Made by a program: the position numbers and the translations under genes. Under the pieces are notes generated by a model that worked only from the letters and a program-made list of their open reading frames with translations, searched no databases and was not told the origin of the DNA. From contig CM075676.1 in NCBI GenBank assembly GCA_037962975.1, forward strand, positions 93,318,001 through 93,382,000: a stretch of DNA of 64,000 bases, in the 5' to 3' direction. Within the stretch, counting starts at the first letter, position 1; each line of letters begins with the position of its first letter. This document shows positions 49,052-60,971 of the stretch, piece by piece. This DNA is from Clitoria ternatea. Its lineage: Eukaryota > Streptophyta > Magnoliopsida > Fabales > Fabaceae.

Positions 49052-49514
49052 TGGCCAGTATGCAGGGGGTACGCTTGTACGCTAGCAATCGATATCAAAA
49101 CCTTACTTTCACTTTTTAATATTACACATGTTCAGTGTTTTATAAAACACAGGTCCAATAGGGAACTTTGTGCCCTTCAGTCCTCTTAGTTTGATGCTTA
49201 AGTCACTAACAATATAACAGAGTAAAAAAGTAATTTAGCAAGGGTTTATGCAAAAAATAAATGCATCTATATCTGGTAATAAATATTTAATATTTGTAGT
49301 TTTTCTTGAGATACAATTTGTGATTTGACAACTAACAGGACCATGTTGGCCACTTACCTCTAGTATTTATATAATGACAGTCTTTTGACCAGTGCCTATT
49401 CACGAGGCATACCGGTTGTTCTTGTAGCCTTAGACTCTTGCTTTTATGGAGCTCATGTCCTTTTAACCCTATCGATGTTATCGTTGTATTGAGGCCGGTA
49501 TAAATATCAGATCA
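49052..49514 (-). mobile_element. LTR relic, TGATCCGG family, shortened
   Basis: On the minus strand starts TGATCTGATATTTATACCGG, has the motif TGACTTAAGCATCAAACTAA (49190-49209) and ends CTGCATACTGGCCA. Shorter than the other copies (463 bp), with deletions. No target duplication seen. Confidence 0.55.
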
Positions 49515-52500
49515 ACAAATTTCCTTTCTTTTTTATCTATTCCTTGTATATTTTTATCCATCCAAACAAAATATTTTTCGATCTTATTTTTATGATATTT
49601 CTCTCCACCCCATTTATTTTAAAATTTTATTAGTTTTGTTGAAAATTAAATAATAAATCTACATATATATATATATAATGAAAAATTAAAGAGTTGATAT
49701 TAAGAAAATAATGGAGAATTTTTTTTTAATTTTTCTAATTAAATTTTTAAATAAGAATAAATGAATTTTCTCATACAATTAATGTATTTGATAATTTTTA
49801 GTTTCAAAGAGAAATACTTTCACTTGTTTCCTAATATATCTTTTTTATTTGATTTCTTTATGCTTCATTAGTTTCCTCTTGTATCCAACAAAGGGTTTCA
49901 AGATTTGTTTGTTTTGTCCGTGCCCAATGGAACACGATTAAAGAACAAGATATCAACGTATTCGACTTTTTCCAAACATGAAGTGTTACGTCCCCATTCG
50001 CTGCTGTCTATAGAATTTGATTTGCGAAAACGAAACAATTTAGAGTTTTTTTTAAATAGTCAATGTGCAAAAATGTTTTACATGTTAAAATTTGAGTGCG
50101 ACAGAGTTTGATTATGCAATAGATAAAATTTGAGTGCGACATATTTAAAAGATACAACGTAATTATATATTTGTTAATAAAATATATTCATAAAACAAGT
50201 ATTTTTATCTTTTTTATTTAGTATGAAAATTAAAATTAATAAAAAAACAAAAATGTTTATTTTACAAATAAATTTTATTAATAGATACATATTTTATGAA
50301 TATAATATAATATTATATGACTGCATTATATATTTCAAATGTGTTAAATGACCTAATAATACTAGTAATGAGACTCCTCTCCTACCTCTAGTAAACAAAA
50401 CCCAGTTAATGTGATCTAAACTGTTTGACCAATAACTTTTACCTTTTGTTCAATTAAATTAGAAAACCTTAGATAGAAATTAAACATTTCTTAAGTGTTT
50501 ATCTATTTGACATATTATTTTAAAACTTATTATTTAACCAATCTTAAATAATTTATGAAGGAGAAGTAAATGAGAAAGCATAATGTTGGTTATGAAATAT
50601 GAAGTTGGAAGGAAGTAAGATGCATGTGTTGGGCACCTGCATCTGGGTCCCGTCCCTTTCTGTTTTCACATAAACGTATATACCACCCCCCCGTGAAGAA
50701 GCCTAACCTCTAACTAAAAGACAACACAAACACAAACCCAAACCGCGGCTTGCAGAAAATGCGCTAACTATATGCTGTGGGCACTTAATGCCTGCACATT
50801 CATCAGTTTAATTGCCATTCCAACTGCAACTATATATCTCTATTTGGCCCAACCTCGCACAAATTTCAACACATTGCATCCATTTATGCTACTCGTAAAG
50901 CGTGATAAATGAGAAAGAGAAACTGCCTTCTTACTCATTACTATCGTTTTCATACGTATACATGCAACTTTCTACCAATACGTACGTAAACGTAAAAACC
51001 ATCTTTTACACGTAAAAACATTAATTATAACACGAGAAGACAAAGCTGCATATCTGGCAAGCCTTTTTCTCTTGCCCTCACTATCACACACCACAAATAA
51101 CACTCTTTGTACTATTCGTATCGCACTTCAACGCAATACCCATGGCCATACGTGATTTTGCATAAGTGGCACACTCTATAAATTTTATTAAATAAGGTTG
51201 GTTGCGGTGGTCACTCGCGATATTATGCATTATAAACAAAAATATCAACATTTGGGTATTTTTATGAGATCAATACTACAATAAATTTTTTATTTAATTA
51301 AATAGAATATAAAATATTTTTTATTTTCTTCCCATTTCAATTTTTTATTTTTCTAATTTATATATTTTTCAGCAAACAAAAAATCAAAGAAAACACTTAA
51401 TAAAATTATTAATATGTAAATAATTTAAATATTATATATAAAAAAAGAAACAGTTTTTTATCATAATATTATAGATTCTTTCCTTGAGAAATTACTGATT
51501 AAAGTTTCTTAACGAAAAAACCTCCGTTAATTGGAAGTAAGTTTTTGATCCTATAGGTCAACAGAGTTTTGATTAACAACGTAAAAAATTAATATCAACC
51601 TTAAAATTTTTCACTTCAACTCAGCTTCATTTTCCCAACTAAAAATCAAACACCCTTCCCTTTTAGTGTTGAAGTCTCATTTTTGGCAGTTATTGTTAAC
51701 GTGGGAACACTACAAGGATATCCGTAAGTTTTGAACTGTCAGAAATTGGAAACTACGGTTTAAAAGGAACTTCAGAGTCAATATTATTCTTAGAAATTCC
51801 CGACTAAAAGAAAGTTACATCTATAATTGATTACTTTGATTAATATTCCTAAGTAGTTCTTTTCACATTTGCAATCTTCTTAGTATATTAATAGAGTTTA
51901 CGTGGATAGAGCCACTGGGTTAATGGGAACATGGATAAGAATTGATATGATTTATCATTGTACAAGAACTAAAATCTAAAAAATCGCATGTGGCTTTTTG
52001 TGTCCAAACTCCAATTTAAAGCCCTGTCTTTTATCCGAAAGGCTGTGTCATGAATCATAAGGGACACTGTTGAATCCTAGGAAAAGGATGAGGCACAATC
52101 TTTTTTTTCCCCAAGTCTATTTAATGCTAAAAAAAAATTATAGAACATTAATTTTAATATTTTATCATACAACTAAATACTTGAAGGATGAAAATTGAAA
52201 ATCCCCTAGACTAGAGTTCTAAGAAAACTTCAGACAATCACAAAAGAATTATCCTGGTGAATATGCATGACTCAGGACGAGTCACGAGTCACTTTAACGA
52301 GGATTGGTTCACCAAAACAGAATCAAAAAATGACAGAAAAAGGTTAAAATGAGCTCCATCAGAAAAACCAGAAGAATAGGGAAGAGACTAACAGATTACA
52401 AGGGTAAGATAGCGTTGGTCAAGTCTTCAACATTAATTTCAGACAAATAATAGATAGTTTTATTTTATAAATTTTGGAGTCGGATAATGGACAGCTACCC

Positions 52501-53134
52501 ACAGAATTATAATGTGGCTCCACATCTGATACGAATACGGTTACGATTATCACATACAGAATGAACATTCAGAAAATTCAAATAGGGCAATTTCTAATCA
52601 AACTAAACATTTTAAGAAAAAAAATTAAGAAACTATTCAATTAAATTTAAGACACACTAATGAACCCGAAACTTCTCGGGATCATCGCCCAGAAAGTATT
52701 GCTTTCAAACTGAACCATAATTCAAGGTGAAGACCAGACGCAAACGCCATCTCAAAAGTGTTAACTGGGGCCTGTGCATGTAATTATTTGTGGCTTGTTG
52801 TACCCAGAAGAACAAACAAGGAGAGTTTTTCCTTTGGATGAAACAAGAAGGAGAATTATAACATAAAAGGGAGAAAAAACATAAAATACCCATAACATAA
52901 TCCCCCATAACCCATGTGACACTCATAATGCCGCTTGACAAACTACGCTATGACCCGAAGCAATATCCAAAATTAAAAAAAAAAAAACAAAATCATAAAG
53001 ATTGAAACTTTAACCTTAAACTCAATACCCATCTCCAATTAATTCATGACAGAGCATCTCAAGAACCATCCAAACCCCTGATCAAACTTACAAGCTAAAA
53101 AGAAAAGAAACTAACAAAACTAAGGGCACTCAGA

Positions 53135-53136
<2 letters not shown>
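49515..53136. other. Intergenic DNA left of the CxxC gene
   Basis: No supported gene. 50620-51180 is less AT-rich than its surroundings and could be regulatory or a relic, but shows no domain. The 3' UTR of the 53252-53455 gene probably reaches into the right end. Confidence 0.4.

Positions 53137-53173
<37 letters not shown>
53137..53173. repeat. (TA)n microsatellite
   Basis: About 37 bases of TA, 80 bases downstream of the CxxC gene stop, within its likely 3' UTR or flank. Confidence 0.95.
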
Positions 53174-53176
<3 letters not shown>

Positions 53177-53251
53177 CACGAATGGCTTGTCCTTGTTGTT
53201 GTGATTAAATAAAAGATTCTAATGGAGATGAAGATGAAGAGAGAAGAAGTA

Positions 53252-53455
53252 TCAGTAGTACAACTCTAAACGCCTAGCACAATGAGTACAAAAGTACTTT
53301 CTCTTGATCTTGAAGCAGAGGGGTAAGAAGCAGAGCTTGGACTGGATCTCAACATCCATGGCTTCAACTTTGGCTCCACAATAAGGGCAGCAGCCTGGAG
53401 CTTTTTGCCTTCTGAGTTCCTTCTCTTCCTCTTCACACACGTACATGAACCACAT
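53252..53455 (-). CDS. Small double-CxxC protein, 67 aa
   Basis: Single exon, ATG at 53455, TGA at 53254-53252. The sequence has CPYC (Cys23, Cys26) and CTHC (Cys56, Cys59), a likely four-Cys zinc site, separated by a hydrophobic stretch (LCFLPLCFKIKRKYFC) and ending in RRLELYY. It resembles a widespread plant family of about 67-90 residues, often carrying misleading 'methionyl-tRNA synthetase' names (from memory). Function unknown; no catalytic motif is present. A TATA box and a leader of about 80 bases fit a functional gene. Intact and without signs of decay. Confidence 0.85.
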   Translation of the reverse strand: MWFMYVCEEEEKELRRQKAPGCCPYCGAKVEAMDVEIQSKLCFLPLCFKIKRKYFCTHCARRLELYY

Positions 53456-53561
53456 TATTCTCCTGTTGGTTCAATCGCTACCTTCTTGCTTGTGGGGCAC
53501 CAAAAAGAAAACGTCCCAATCTCCAATTTGTAAAAGTTAATAGTCCAGTGCTGAGTTGGTC

Positions 53562-53571
53562 TTATTTATAG
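53562..53571 (-). promoter_or_regulatory. TATA box of the CxxC gene
   Basis: Minus strand CTATAAATAA about 110 bases upstream of the ATG. Confidence 0.65.
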
Positions 53572-53579
53572 CGCCACGG

Positions 53580-54999
53580 TTATGGTTGTTCCCTTGTGGC
53601 CCTGTGGGTCACTTATAAATGAAATTGCAAAACTTAAATTATATTACAACCATATGCCATTTTCATTGTTTTATTTATTTATTTATTTGACAGTTACATG
53701 TATTAACACTTTTCATTTTTGTCAATAGGTGTGTTCAGTAAAATTTTAAAAGTTAAATGTGTATATTACTTTAAACAATATATATATATATATAATAAAA
53801 ATTAAATATATTAATAAAAGGATGCGTAACAGGACTAAGCGAAGGGGTACTGTAGTGCCTGCACATTTTCCTGTATTTCTTTTTTCAAATAATTCTTTGT
53901 ACTGTACGATTGTTATCCTTAAACCTAAACAAATACAAGAGTAATACATAATAGTAGATAAAAAAAAAACTTAGAAAAGAGATAGATTTTAAAAAATTAT
54001 ATTAAATGAAGTCTGATATAAGTGATGCATAGGCATTACTGGCAAGGCAATAACAAAATAGGCTAAAATATATACTTTCTCTTTTACATTATTTGTAGAT
54101 CTTATTTGAATTTAAATATTTTTTTCAGTAAGTTTCATATATTTGGAAATATTTTAAAAATGTTCTATTCAACAAACTTAACCAACCGAAGCATGTTTTT
54201 AGATTTGAAATGTAAATTGAGATATAGTTTTAGATTTAATACACATAAAGTATATTTAAGTAAATCTAGAATGAAAATCCATGAAGTAGACATAATAACA
54301 CTTTCTTTATGTATTTTGAGTTATGTTAGGAATAAAGTGGACATAATAATAATGTTTCTTCTCATTGTGTTTTGAGTAATGTTAAGAATGTTCTTAACTA
54401 AGATATCTATGTTGGCTCATGCCTTTAAGAGAATTATTTAATATGTTATAAGAACTTGTAATATTTCTCTAAACAATACTCGACTTGTCTCTTATTTTGA
54501 ATCATACGGTATAGGTAAATCTCACAAAATATTCTTTCCTATCTCAAAACTTTCATTAAATGAACCTCTTATTTTTGTGTCATCAAGATGTATGGGTCCC
54601 TACTCATTCATCAATAGTGGAATTTAAGGAAGTAACTTAAATTTTTCAAACACATAGAGAGGTTTTTTTAAGATTCCCTTGTAGTGGAATTTTCTTGGGT
54701 ACATGTGATTTTACAAGGCAACAACTCTAATGAAACTTAAAGAAAAAAAACATTGACTTTGAAAAAAACTGAGACATACTTAGCAAATTCTTGGTTATTT
54801 GTGGAACGTGTATTATTTAAAAAAATATTAGGAGAATTTTGAGCATGAAAAAGTAACATGAATGTTATATTATGTTCCATCAATATGAATGTTATATCTG
54901 CCGTGGAAGTAGGTCAACATTTGTATTAAAAAATCAGAGGTTTTCAACTACATCTCCAAGTACTTATTACTATTGCTTGTCCATTTCCCATGTGAGTTT
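53580..54999. other. AT-rich intergenic DNA
   Basis: Nothing coding recognised; a short (TA)n at about 53779-53794. The right end may be copia-derived. Confidence 0.45.
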
Positions 55000-55645
55000 G
55001 TTTTTGACCCATGTACTTAGTCTTGTTTTCAAGATTATTAATATCACGAGTGAGATGGTGACTGTTCTTGAGTCTGGATAACGAGTGTCATCATGAGTCA
55101 GATTTCAATGTGCCCCTAGCATTGCTTGCATCCCTTGTGATTGTTGAACTTGATCAAAACTTGGAAAATTCTTTGAATTTAGATTTGGTTTAACATATTG
55201 TTGATCAAATCTATTCCAATTATGAAAAGTAATATGACCTTGTTTGCAACATACTTGACATTGAACTTCATTGCCTCTTCCTCCATTTTATTTAGTTTTT
55301 GTTATGCCCCTACCTTGAGATTGTTGTCTTCTTCCATTATTTTGATATCCTTTACCTTGATCAAGGTTGGATCTCTTCTGTTATAAATTTTCCTAAGCTA
55401 AATTGGTTTGTAGAATAGAGACTTCATTCATTCTATGTTTTTCTCCAACCTTTCCTCATGTGCCATTAACATAGATTCTATTTGTTGCACTGAATATGGC
55501 TAAGTTCTTAAAAGAATTAAGGTAATGAAATCATCATATTATTTTGACAAAATATTAAATACGACATCTATGTGCTTGTCAGCATTGAAAGGTAGGCATA
55601 TGGTTGCCAAAACATCAATTATTTTTTTATTATTTCAATAAGATA
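55000..55645 (-). pseudogene. Copia gag and zinc knuckle relic
   Basis: On the minus strand, pieces read PFNADKHIDVVFNILSK, QIESMLMAHEERLEKN, then a CCHC-like knuckle CQVCCKQGHITFHNWNRF (55200-55260) and RFDQQY. A degenerate protease start (PDSRT..HLTRD with a frame change, about 55035-55080) follows. Stops and shifts make it a pseudogene. Confidence 0.75.
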
Positions 55646-55656
55646 TTGATTGATAA

Positions 55657-55930
55657 CTATAAGGTTTTCTTGATGTTAAATACGATCATTTGTTGTACAT
55701 AAACAGTCTTCAAAAATTCATTAGCTATCTTTAATGTTCCGAGAGTCACTTTCTGAGACGAAGACATATCCACTTGCAAATTCATGTCTCGGAATTGTTC
55801 AAGCAACTCCATCTCTTTAACCATCATTGTCGCTATGTGAATGGACTTCCGACTCAATGCGTCGGCTACCACATTGGCTTTTCCTGGGTGGTATTTTAAA
55901 TTGAATTCATAATCTTTCAAGAATTCAATT
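55657..55930 (-). pseudogene. Ty3/gypsy RNase H C-terminus relic
   Basis: IEFLKDYEFNLKYHPGKANV..ADALSRKS is the classic end of the gypsy RNase H domain; then a linker region. It ends against the copia gag relic. Confidence 0.85.
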
Positions 55931-55934
55931 CCTG

Positions 55935-56475
55935 GGTCACGTTATTTCCAGAGAAGGTGTCTCGGTAGATCCTTCAAAAGTCGAAGCTGTAATGAATTGG
56001 GAGAAGCCCAAGTCAATCACTGAAGTTAGAAGTTTTTTGGGTTTAGCCGGTTACTATCGGAGATTCATTGAGGGGTTCTCCAAAATCGCTTTACCATTGA
56101 CTAGGCTAACCCGAAAAGATGTTTCTTTTGTGTGGTCATCCGAGTGCGAGCAGAGTTTTCAAGAATTGAAAATCCGATTGACATCTACTCCTGTATTGGC
56201 TTTGCCAAATTTGCAGGAAAGCTTTGTAGTTTTCTGTGATGCATCCAGACTTGGCCTAGGAAGTGTACTAATGCAGAATGGCCGAGTGATTGCTTACGCT
56301 TCACGATAGTTACGACCACACGAGCAAAACTACCCAACTCATGATTTGGAATTGGCAGCAGTGGTCTTTGCACTGAAAATTTGGAGGCACTATCTTTATG
56401 GCTCTAAGTTTGAAGTATATAGTAACCACAAGAGTCTGAAATATTTGTTCGATCAAAAGGAATTAAATATGAGGT
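55935..56475 (+). pseudogene. Ty3/gypsy reverse transcriptase C-terminus and RNase H N-terminus relic (inverted piece)
   Basis: GHVISREGVSVDPSKVEAVM, WEKPKSITEVRSFLGLAGYY, RRFIEGFSKIALPLTRLTRK, then FVVFCDASRLGLGSVLMQ (RNase H), a TAG at 56307-56309, and LELAAVVFALKIWRHYLYG to LFDQKELNMR. The next residues of a normal element are those found on the opposite strand at 55930, so this segment appears inverted in place. Confidence 0.85.
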
Positions 56476-56481
56476 ACCAAA

Positions 56482-58791
56482 TATAACATCCTTAATTTTT
56501 AAATTAATTTTCAGTAAATCAAATAAATTTTTCGCAAATAATTTAAATTTTCCAACAGAGATCGGGTTCAGTCATTAAAATTACCGATTCCTCATCAAAC
56601 CGACTGACCCATTGGAATGCAATTTAAAACATAAATAGACCTTTCATAAACCATTTCATGATTAAAACAAATTTTGTATTAATAATATTATTGTCACAGT
56701 ACAAAAGCCGACCGACCATTACATAATACAAAAATTTTATCACTCGGTAATCAATATTTCACTCGGTAAACACAAGAGCCGGCCAAGGCTTCTACCCAGT
56801 TTACTATGTACACTATGTATTATGCATACTAATACATAATGCTCCAGTCGGTCGAGTGACTTCAAATGCCATCACCGTGTCCTCTATCCACTGCAAAAAT
56901 AATGAGTAGGGGGTGAGCATAAACACATCAAATAATAGTTATTGAATTGGATTTAAGGTCCAATTCATAATTATACACTTACCGCAAACCGAGTCATACA
57001 ACATAAATAGCATTTCTTACCGGTAATCAAAACATACACACCCAAAACTAGTGCATACCAATACACAAAGAAATGGATCCATAAGATTGTTAGTTTTGTG
57101 TTGCAACACTGGCTCCCTGAGCCATAATTCAGCACTCAGCTGATTCGGCCATTTTACAAGTACCAAACCGCTCTACGCCCCCAATGCAACACCGAGTACC
57201 ACTCCCAGAGTGATAGTGGTCCTCTACTCGGTATTACGGGCCAAACCCCTAGCCCTGCTCAAGAGGTTGCCTTGAGTCCCATCCAAGGTCTTTTATGAAT
57301 ATCACAACATATCTCATACTCATGCATCTCAAGCATATACGTAGATATTATGAAAAATTCCCATACTCATCGTCAATCTCATATCACTGTCAATATCAAC
57401 ATCAAAAATATGAATGGAACATATATATATGTAAAAAAAACGTAAAGCATTACACAAGTGGGGTATCAAAACACACGACACACATATATAACATAATAGT
57501 ATCACCCCACATCCATTCATAAACTATTTATTTGAAATGGAATGCTCCCCTACCTGAAATTAAGAGCTCTTGCAACACTTAAAGCTTTATCCAATTCACA
57601 GCTTGCGAATTTCGACTGGAATCTCAGCTTTGTGCTAATCCAGTGTTTTCTTTATAAAAGAAGAAATGAAGATTGATTCCTTCTTCGTTAATGGCTTTTT
57701 CAGCAGTATTTGGAAGAGGATGATTACAGATGATATCTTTTCTTTCAAAGGTTTTTCTAAACTCCTTTAATAGTGGAAATTGGTATTTATATCATTCATG
57801 CAAAGAGACGTGAATGATTAAAAGATATCTGTTGTACTTTTCTTCAGATGCTGAATAAGGAGTAAGCATTTAATGAAAAGGGACAACACATTAGAGAGGG
57901 TCCCATACTTAGAAAAATATCAGAAAAAGACTTTACTAGAAGGTAGAAGAACAGGTTGACGTGGAAAGCATCAGACCTGATTCTCGCTTGAGCGAACCGT
58001 TCTCGCTTGAGCGAGAACTGCCCAGTAACCATTTTCCATGCTTTCGTCGAGCGAGACTCCCTCCTAAAAGCCACTCACTCGGGTGAGAAATATCCAGTAA
58101 CGAATTTCATACTTACTCGCTTGAGCGAGGTATCCACTCGCTTAAGCGAAACCTGACCCAACACTCGGTTTTGGAACTTGGGAAAGTCATTCCAGAACCG
58201 ATTCCTCTTATTCGGTCCTTCATTCAGCAACTTACATTAAAGCCGACTTATCGCTCGGTCGGTCATTCACTCGGTATTTCACCCTCACACCGACTCAGCA
58301 TCTGATCGACCTTCACTCGGCGAATTATTTCAAAACCGACCCTTCTCTCGTGTGGTCTTTCACTCGGTAATTAATTCCAAGACCGACCATCATCACTCAG
58401 GTTTCCACTAGGCAAAATAATCCAGACCGAGTCTTTTCTCACTCGGTATCATTCCACTCGGAAATGTCGTGCTTGGAAACATTTTACTTTAAAAGTTTCA
58501 ATTCAGAGATACTCCATCCAGAACTGTTTCACTCGGATTTCCTTATTCGAAAGTGCCTCATTCGGACACTATTTTCTTAACTTAGAAATAATTTGCTTAA
58601 TGATGTTTCACTCAGAAACATCTTATTTCCATTCGGAGATAAGTTCCTCAGTCTTACTTCACTCGGCATCATACCATATTCACTCGGAATATCACATTTC
58701 AAACAGCATTCACTCGGAATTTCATTCAGAATTTCTTTATTAATCCTTCATAAATGAATTTGCTAAATATTACAAAACTTGGGATGTTACA
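56482..58791 (-). mobile_element. LTR with ACTCGG repeats and CTCGCTTGAGCGAG dyads, 2.3 kb
   Basis: Ends TATAACATCC (decayed TGTAACATCC) and GGGATGTTACA. Many ACTCGGTA/ACTCGG boxes (56750-58720). Six dyads of the type CTCGCTTGAGCGAG at 57981-57997, 58000-58018, 58041-58057, 58072-58089, 58115-58130 and 58135-58152. No target duplication found and no coding region. Orientation inferred from the shared GCTCACCC block. Confidence 0.6.
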
Positions 58792-59078
58792 TTCTTGTTA
58801 TCATAGTTCTTTCCACCATATTTTTTTCTATTCAATCCCATCAAGTTATCCAAGCATAAAAACTAACTAAAATATATCCAATAATATATAAATTTTATAG
58901 TGTTAAATTATAATATTATCTTTTTGTCTCTATCATGGCGGTAATATAAATAATTACTATGGTAACGAAACCAAATGTATTCAATTTTCAGTTGGTTGTT
59001 AAAGATTAATTTATTTTTGAAACACACAGATTGCTTAAATAAGTTTTAAGTTATAAAAAATACTTCAAATAAATTTTA

Positions 59079-59464
59079 GAGTTATATATATTTTTGATCC
59101 ATATGTTTTTAATAATTTTTAGTTTTGGTCTCCCGACTACTTTTTTTATTGATTTCTCTCCTTATGTTATTGAATATGTTAAAATTAATCCTTAATATAT
59201 TAAATTTGGTCCCTATAATATAACATTGTCAATTAAATTGTTGACTGAATAAACAAAATATTATATTATATGTATCTTGTTTTGTCACTTCAAGTTATTC
59301 TACTTTTTAACTTCTCAAAATAGACTATCTTCTTATATGTCAACACTTTTAGAGTCCAATTTCAACATATTCAGTAACATAAAGATTAAAACCAATGCAA
59401 AAATAATATAGAGACCGGAACCAAAAGTTGTTAAAAACATAAAACTAATAACATATTTAAACTC
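59079..59464. mobile_element. Mutator-type MITE relic, copy 2
   Basis: Ends GAGTTATATAT and ATATTTAAACTC; interior TTATTGAATATGTTAAAATT and ACATTCAGTAACAT-like blocks match 5772-6651. The 9-bp flanks no longer match. Confidence 0.6.
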
Positions 59465-59870
59465 AGTATGAGGATAACGCTTGCAATGTCAATAACAATG
59501 TATTCTCTTTTATATATATATATTACACCAGTTTAATGATGATTTGGTCTTATACCTCCTAATCTAATAGGGAGTTAGAAGTCTTGGTGTCTGATCTTCG
59601 GTTACTCAGTCTTATCATGATAATGGACAAATGATGATGTCATCTACAAAGACACTCTGATGCTCAAGTTTGTCTGGATACTTAACATTGGAGTTCAAAC
59701 GTAAATCAGACATAGTAACTTACCTTCACGAGTCATAAATGATGAGTATTTATGCAAATGAGTGGTAGTTATACATGACATTGTGTTGGTACAGATTTGT
59801 AAATCACGGGAAAAGCTAACATTTCCACAGACATTTCTGATACCTTCTGTAGGTTAGTTCCCAGTATGCC

Positions 59871-60971
59871 TGATCCGGGGTGCTGACCTAAATTCCTAAG
59901 GTGAATCAGGGTGGCATCACTATAATGCCACATCATCATATTTACTTGCCTAAGAATGGTTCAGATGTTGCGTCTGGAGTTTAAACCCATGGCAACTACG
60001 GTTCCACGACCAGGACTCCAATTTTATCCAGAGCTGGGTATACAGGACAACTCGCCCCGCAACGGACTGTCCTGCATAAGCCTGCTTTCTAAATGGGCTG
60101 ATTTATTTGGGCCTGTGACAAGCCCGCAAACCCGCGGGCTAACCTGCCTATGAGATTTTTTTGTTTCTTTTTTATTCCTTTGAAATTATTGGGCCTAAAT
60201 TATTTTTTATGAAACCAAAAACATATACATGATAATAATTAATAACATCAAAAAATCTAATCATGATTCATGAAATAAGCTCATGAAATTTTAAATTTAA
60301 TAGTTTTTTCATCTAAATATAAACCTTAAACATGAAAAATAAGTTTCAAATACATGATAATAATTAATAACATCACCAATGTCTTAAAAACTCTAAATAC
60401 AATTACATGAGTTTAAGTTAGGGTTAGAGTTTTTAGTTTTTAGTTTCTATTTTTAATATATTTTTTATTTTTACTTGGCCCGCGGGTTATGTGGTCCTAG
60501 CCCTTGAGCCTGCTTTTTAAATGGTCTAACTTTTTTGACCTATAACCCGCATAAGGAGTGATTAAATGGGCCGGCCCGCAGGCCTGAACCCGTTTACCCA
60601 ACTCTAGTTCTATCCTGACAACTAGACAATGAGTCATAATCGATATGGGCTACATGTCCCTACAACTCATTTATTACTGAAGAAGGATTTGAACTAATCT
60701 ATGAGTTACCTCTGTAATACCATACTCTTTGTAATACCGTACTGACTTAAGCATCGAAGAATCTTTTGCAGGTTCACCTCCGGTGTGTTCCCTTGACCTT
60801 GGTGTGGATAAGAACGTCAATTTCATCCTAAGCTGGAAGAACCTAGGATTCCCACTGAACTTGGGTGTAAAGTATCGTACTTTACTGAGACAGTGTAAAA
60901 CTGAGAATGAGAGGTAACTAAGGACACCAGTCAGGATAATCAACTCCTGACCCCGGTTCCTGTATAGAACA
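59871..60971 (+). mobile_element. Solo LTR, TGATCCGG family, with a nested hAT-type MITE
   Basis: Starts TGATCCGGGGTGC, ends ATAGAACA, flanked by a perfect 5-bp duplication ATGCC (59866-59870, 60972-60976). Conserved motif CTGACTTAAGCATCGAAGAA at 60740-60759. About 515 bp after removing the MITE. Confidence 0.82.
60029..60606. mobile_element. hAT-type MITE, 578 bp
   Basis: Inverted ends CAGAGCTGGGTATACAGG and CCCGTTTACCCAACTCTA, with GC-rich subterminal GGCCCGCGGGTT repeats on both sides. Flanking 8-mers ATTTTATC (60021-60028) and GTTCTATC (60607-60614) match in 6 of 8, fitting an aged 8-bp hAT duplication. No transposase. Confidence 0.72.

Noticed and set aside
44542..49514. One full-length element with LTRs at 44542-45127 and 49052-49514
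   Set aside because: Same orientation and 4 kb apart, but the two differ strongly, no primer site or purine tract was seen next to them, and there is no shared target duplication.
53252..53455. Methionyl-tRNA synthetase
   Set aside because: At 67 residues with only a zinc-like motif it cannot be a synthetase.
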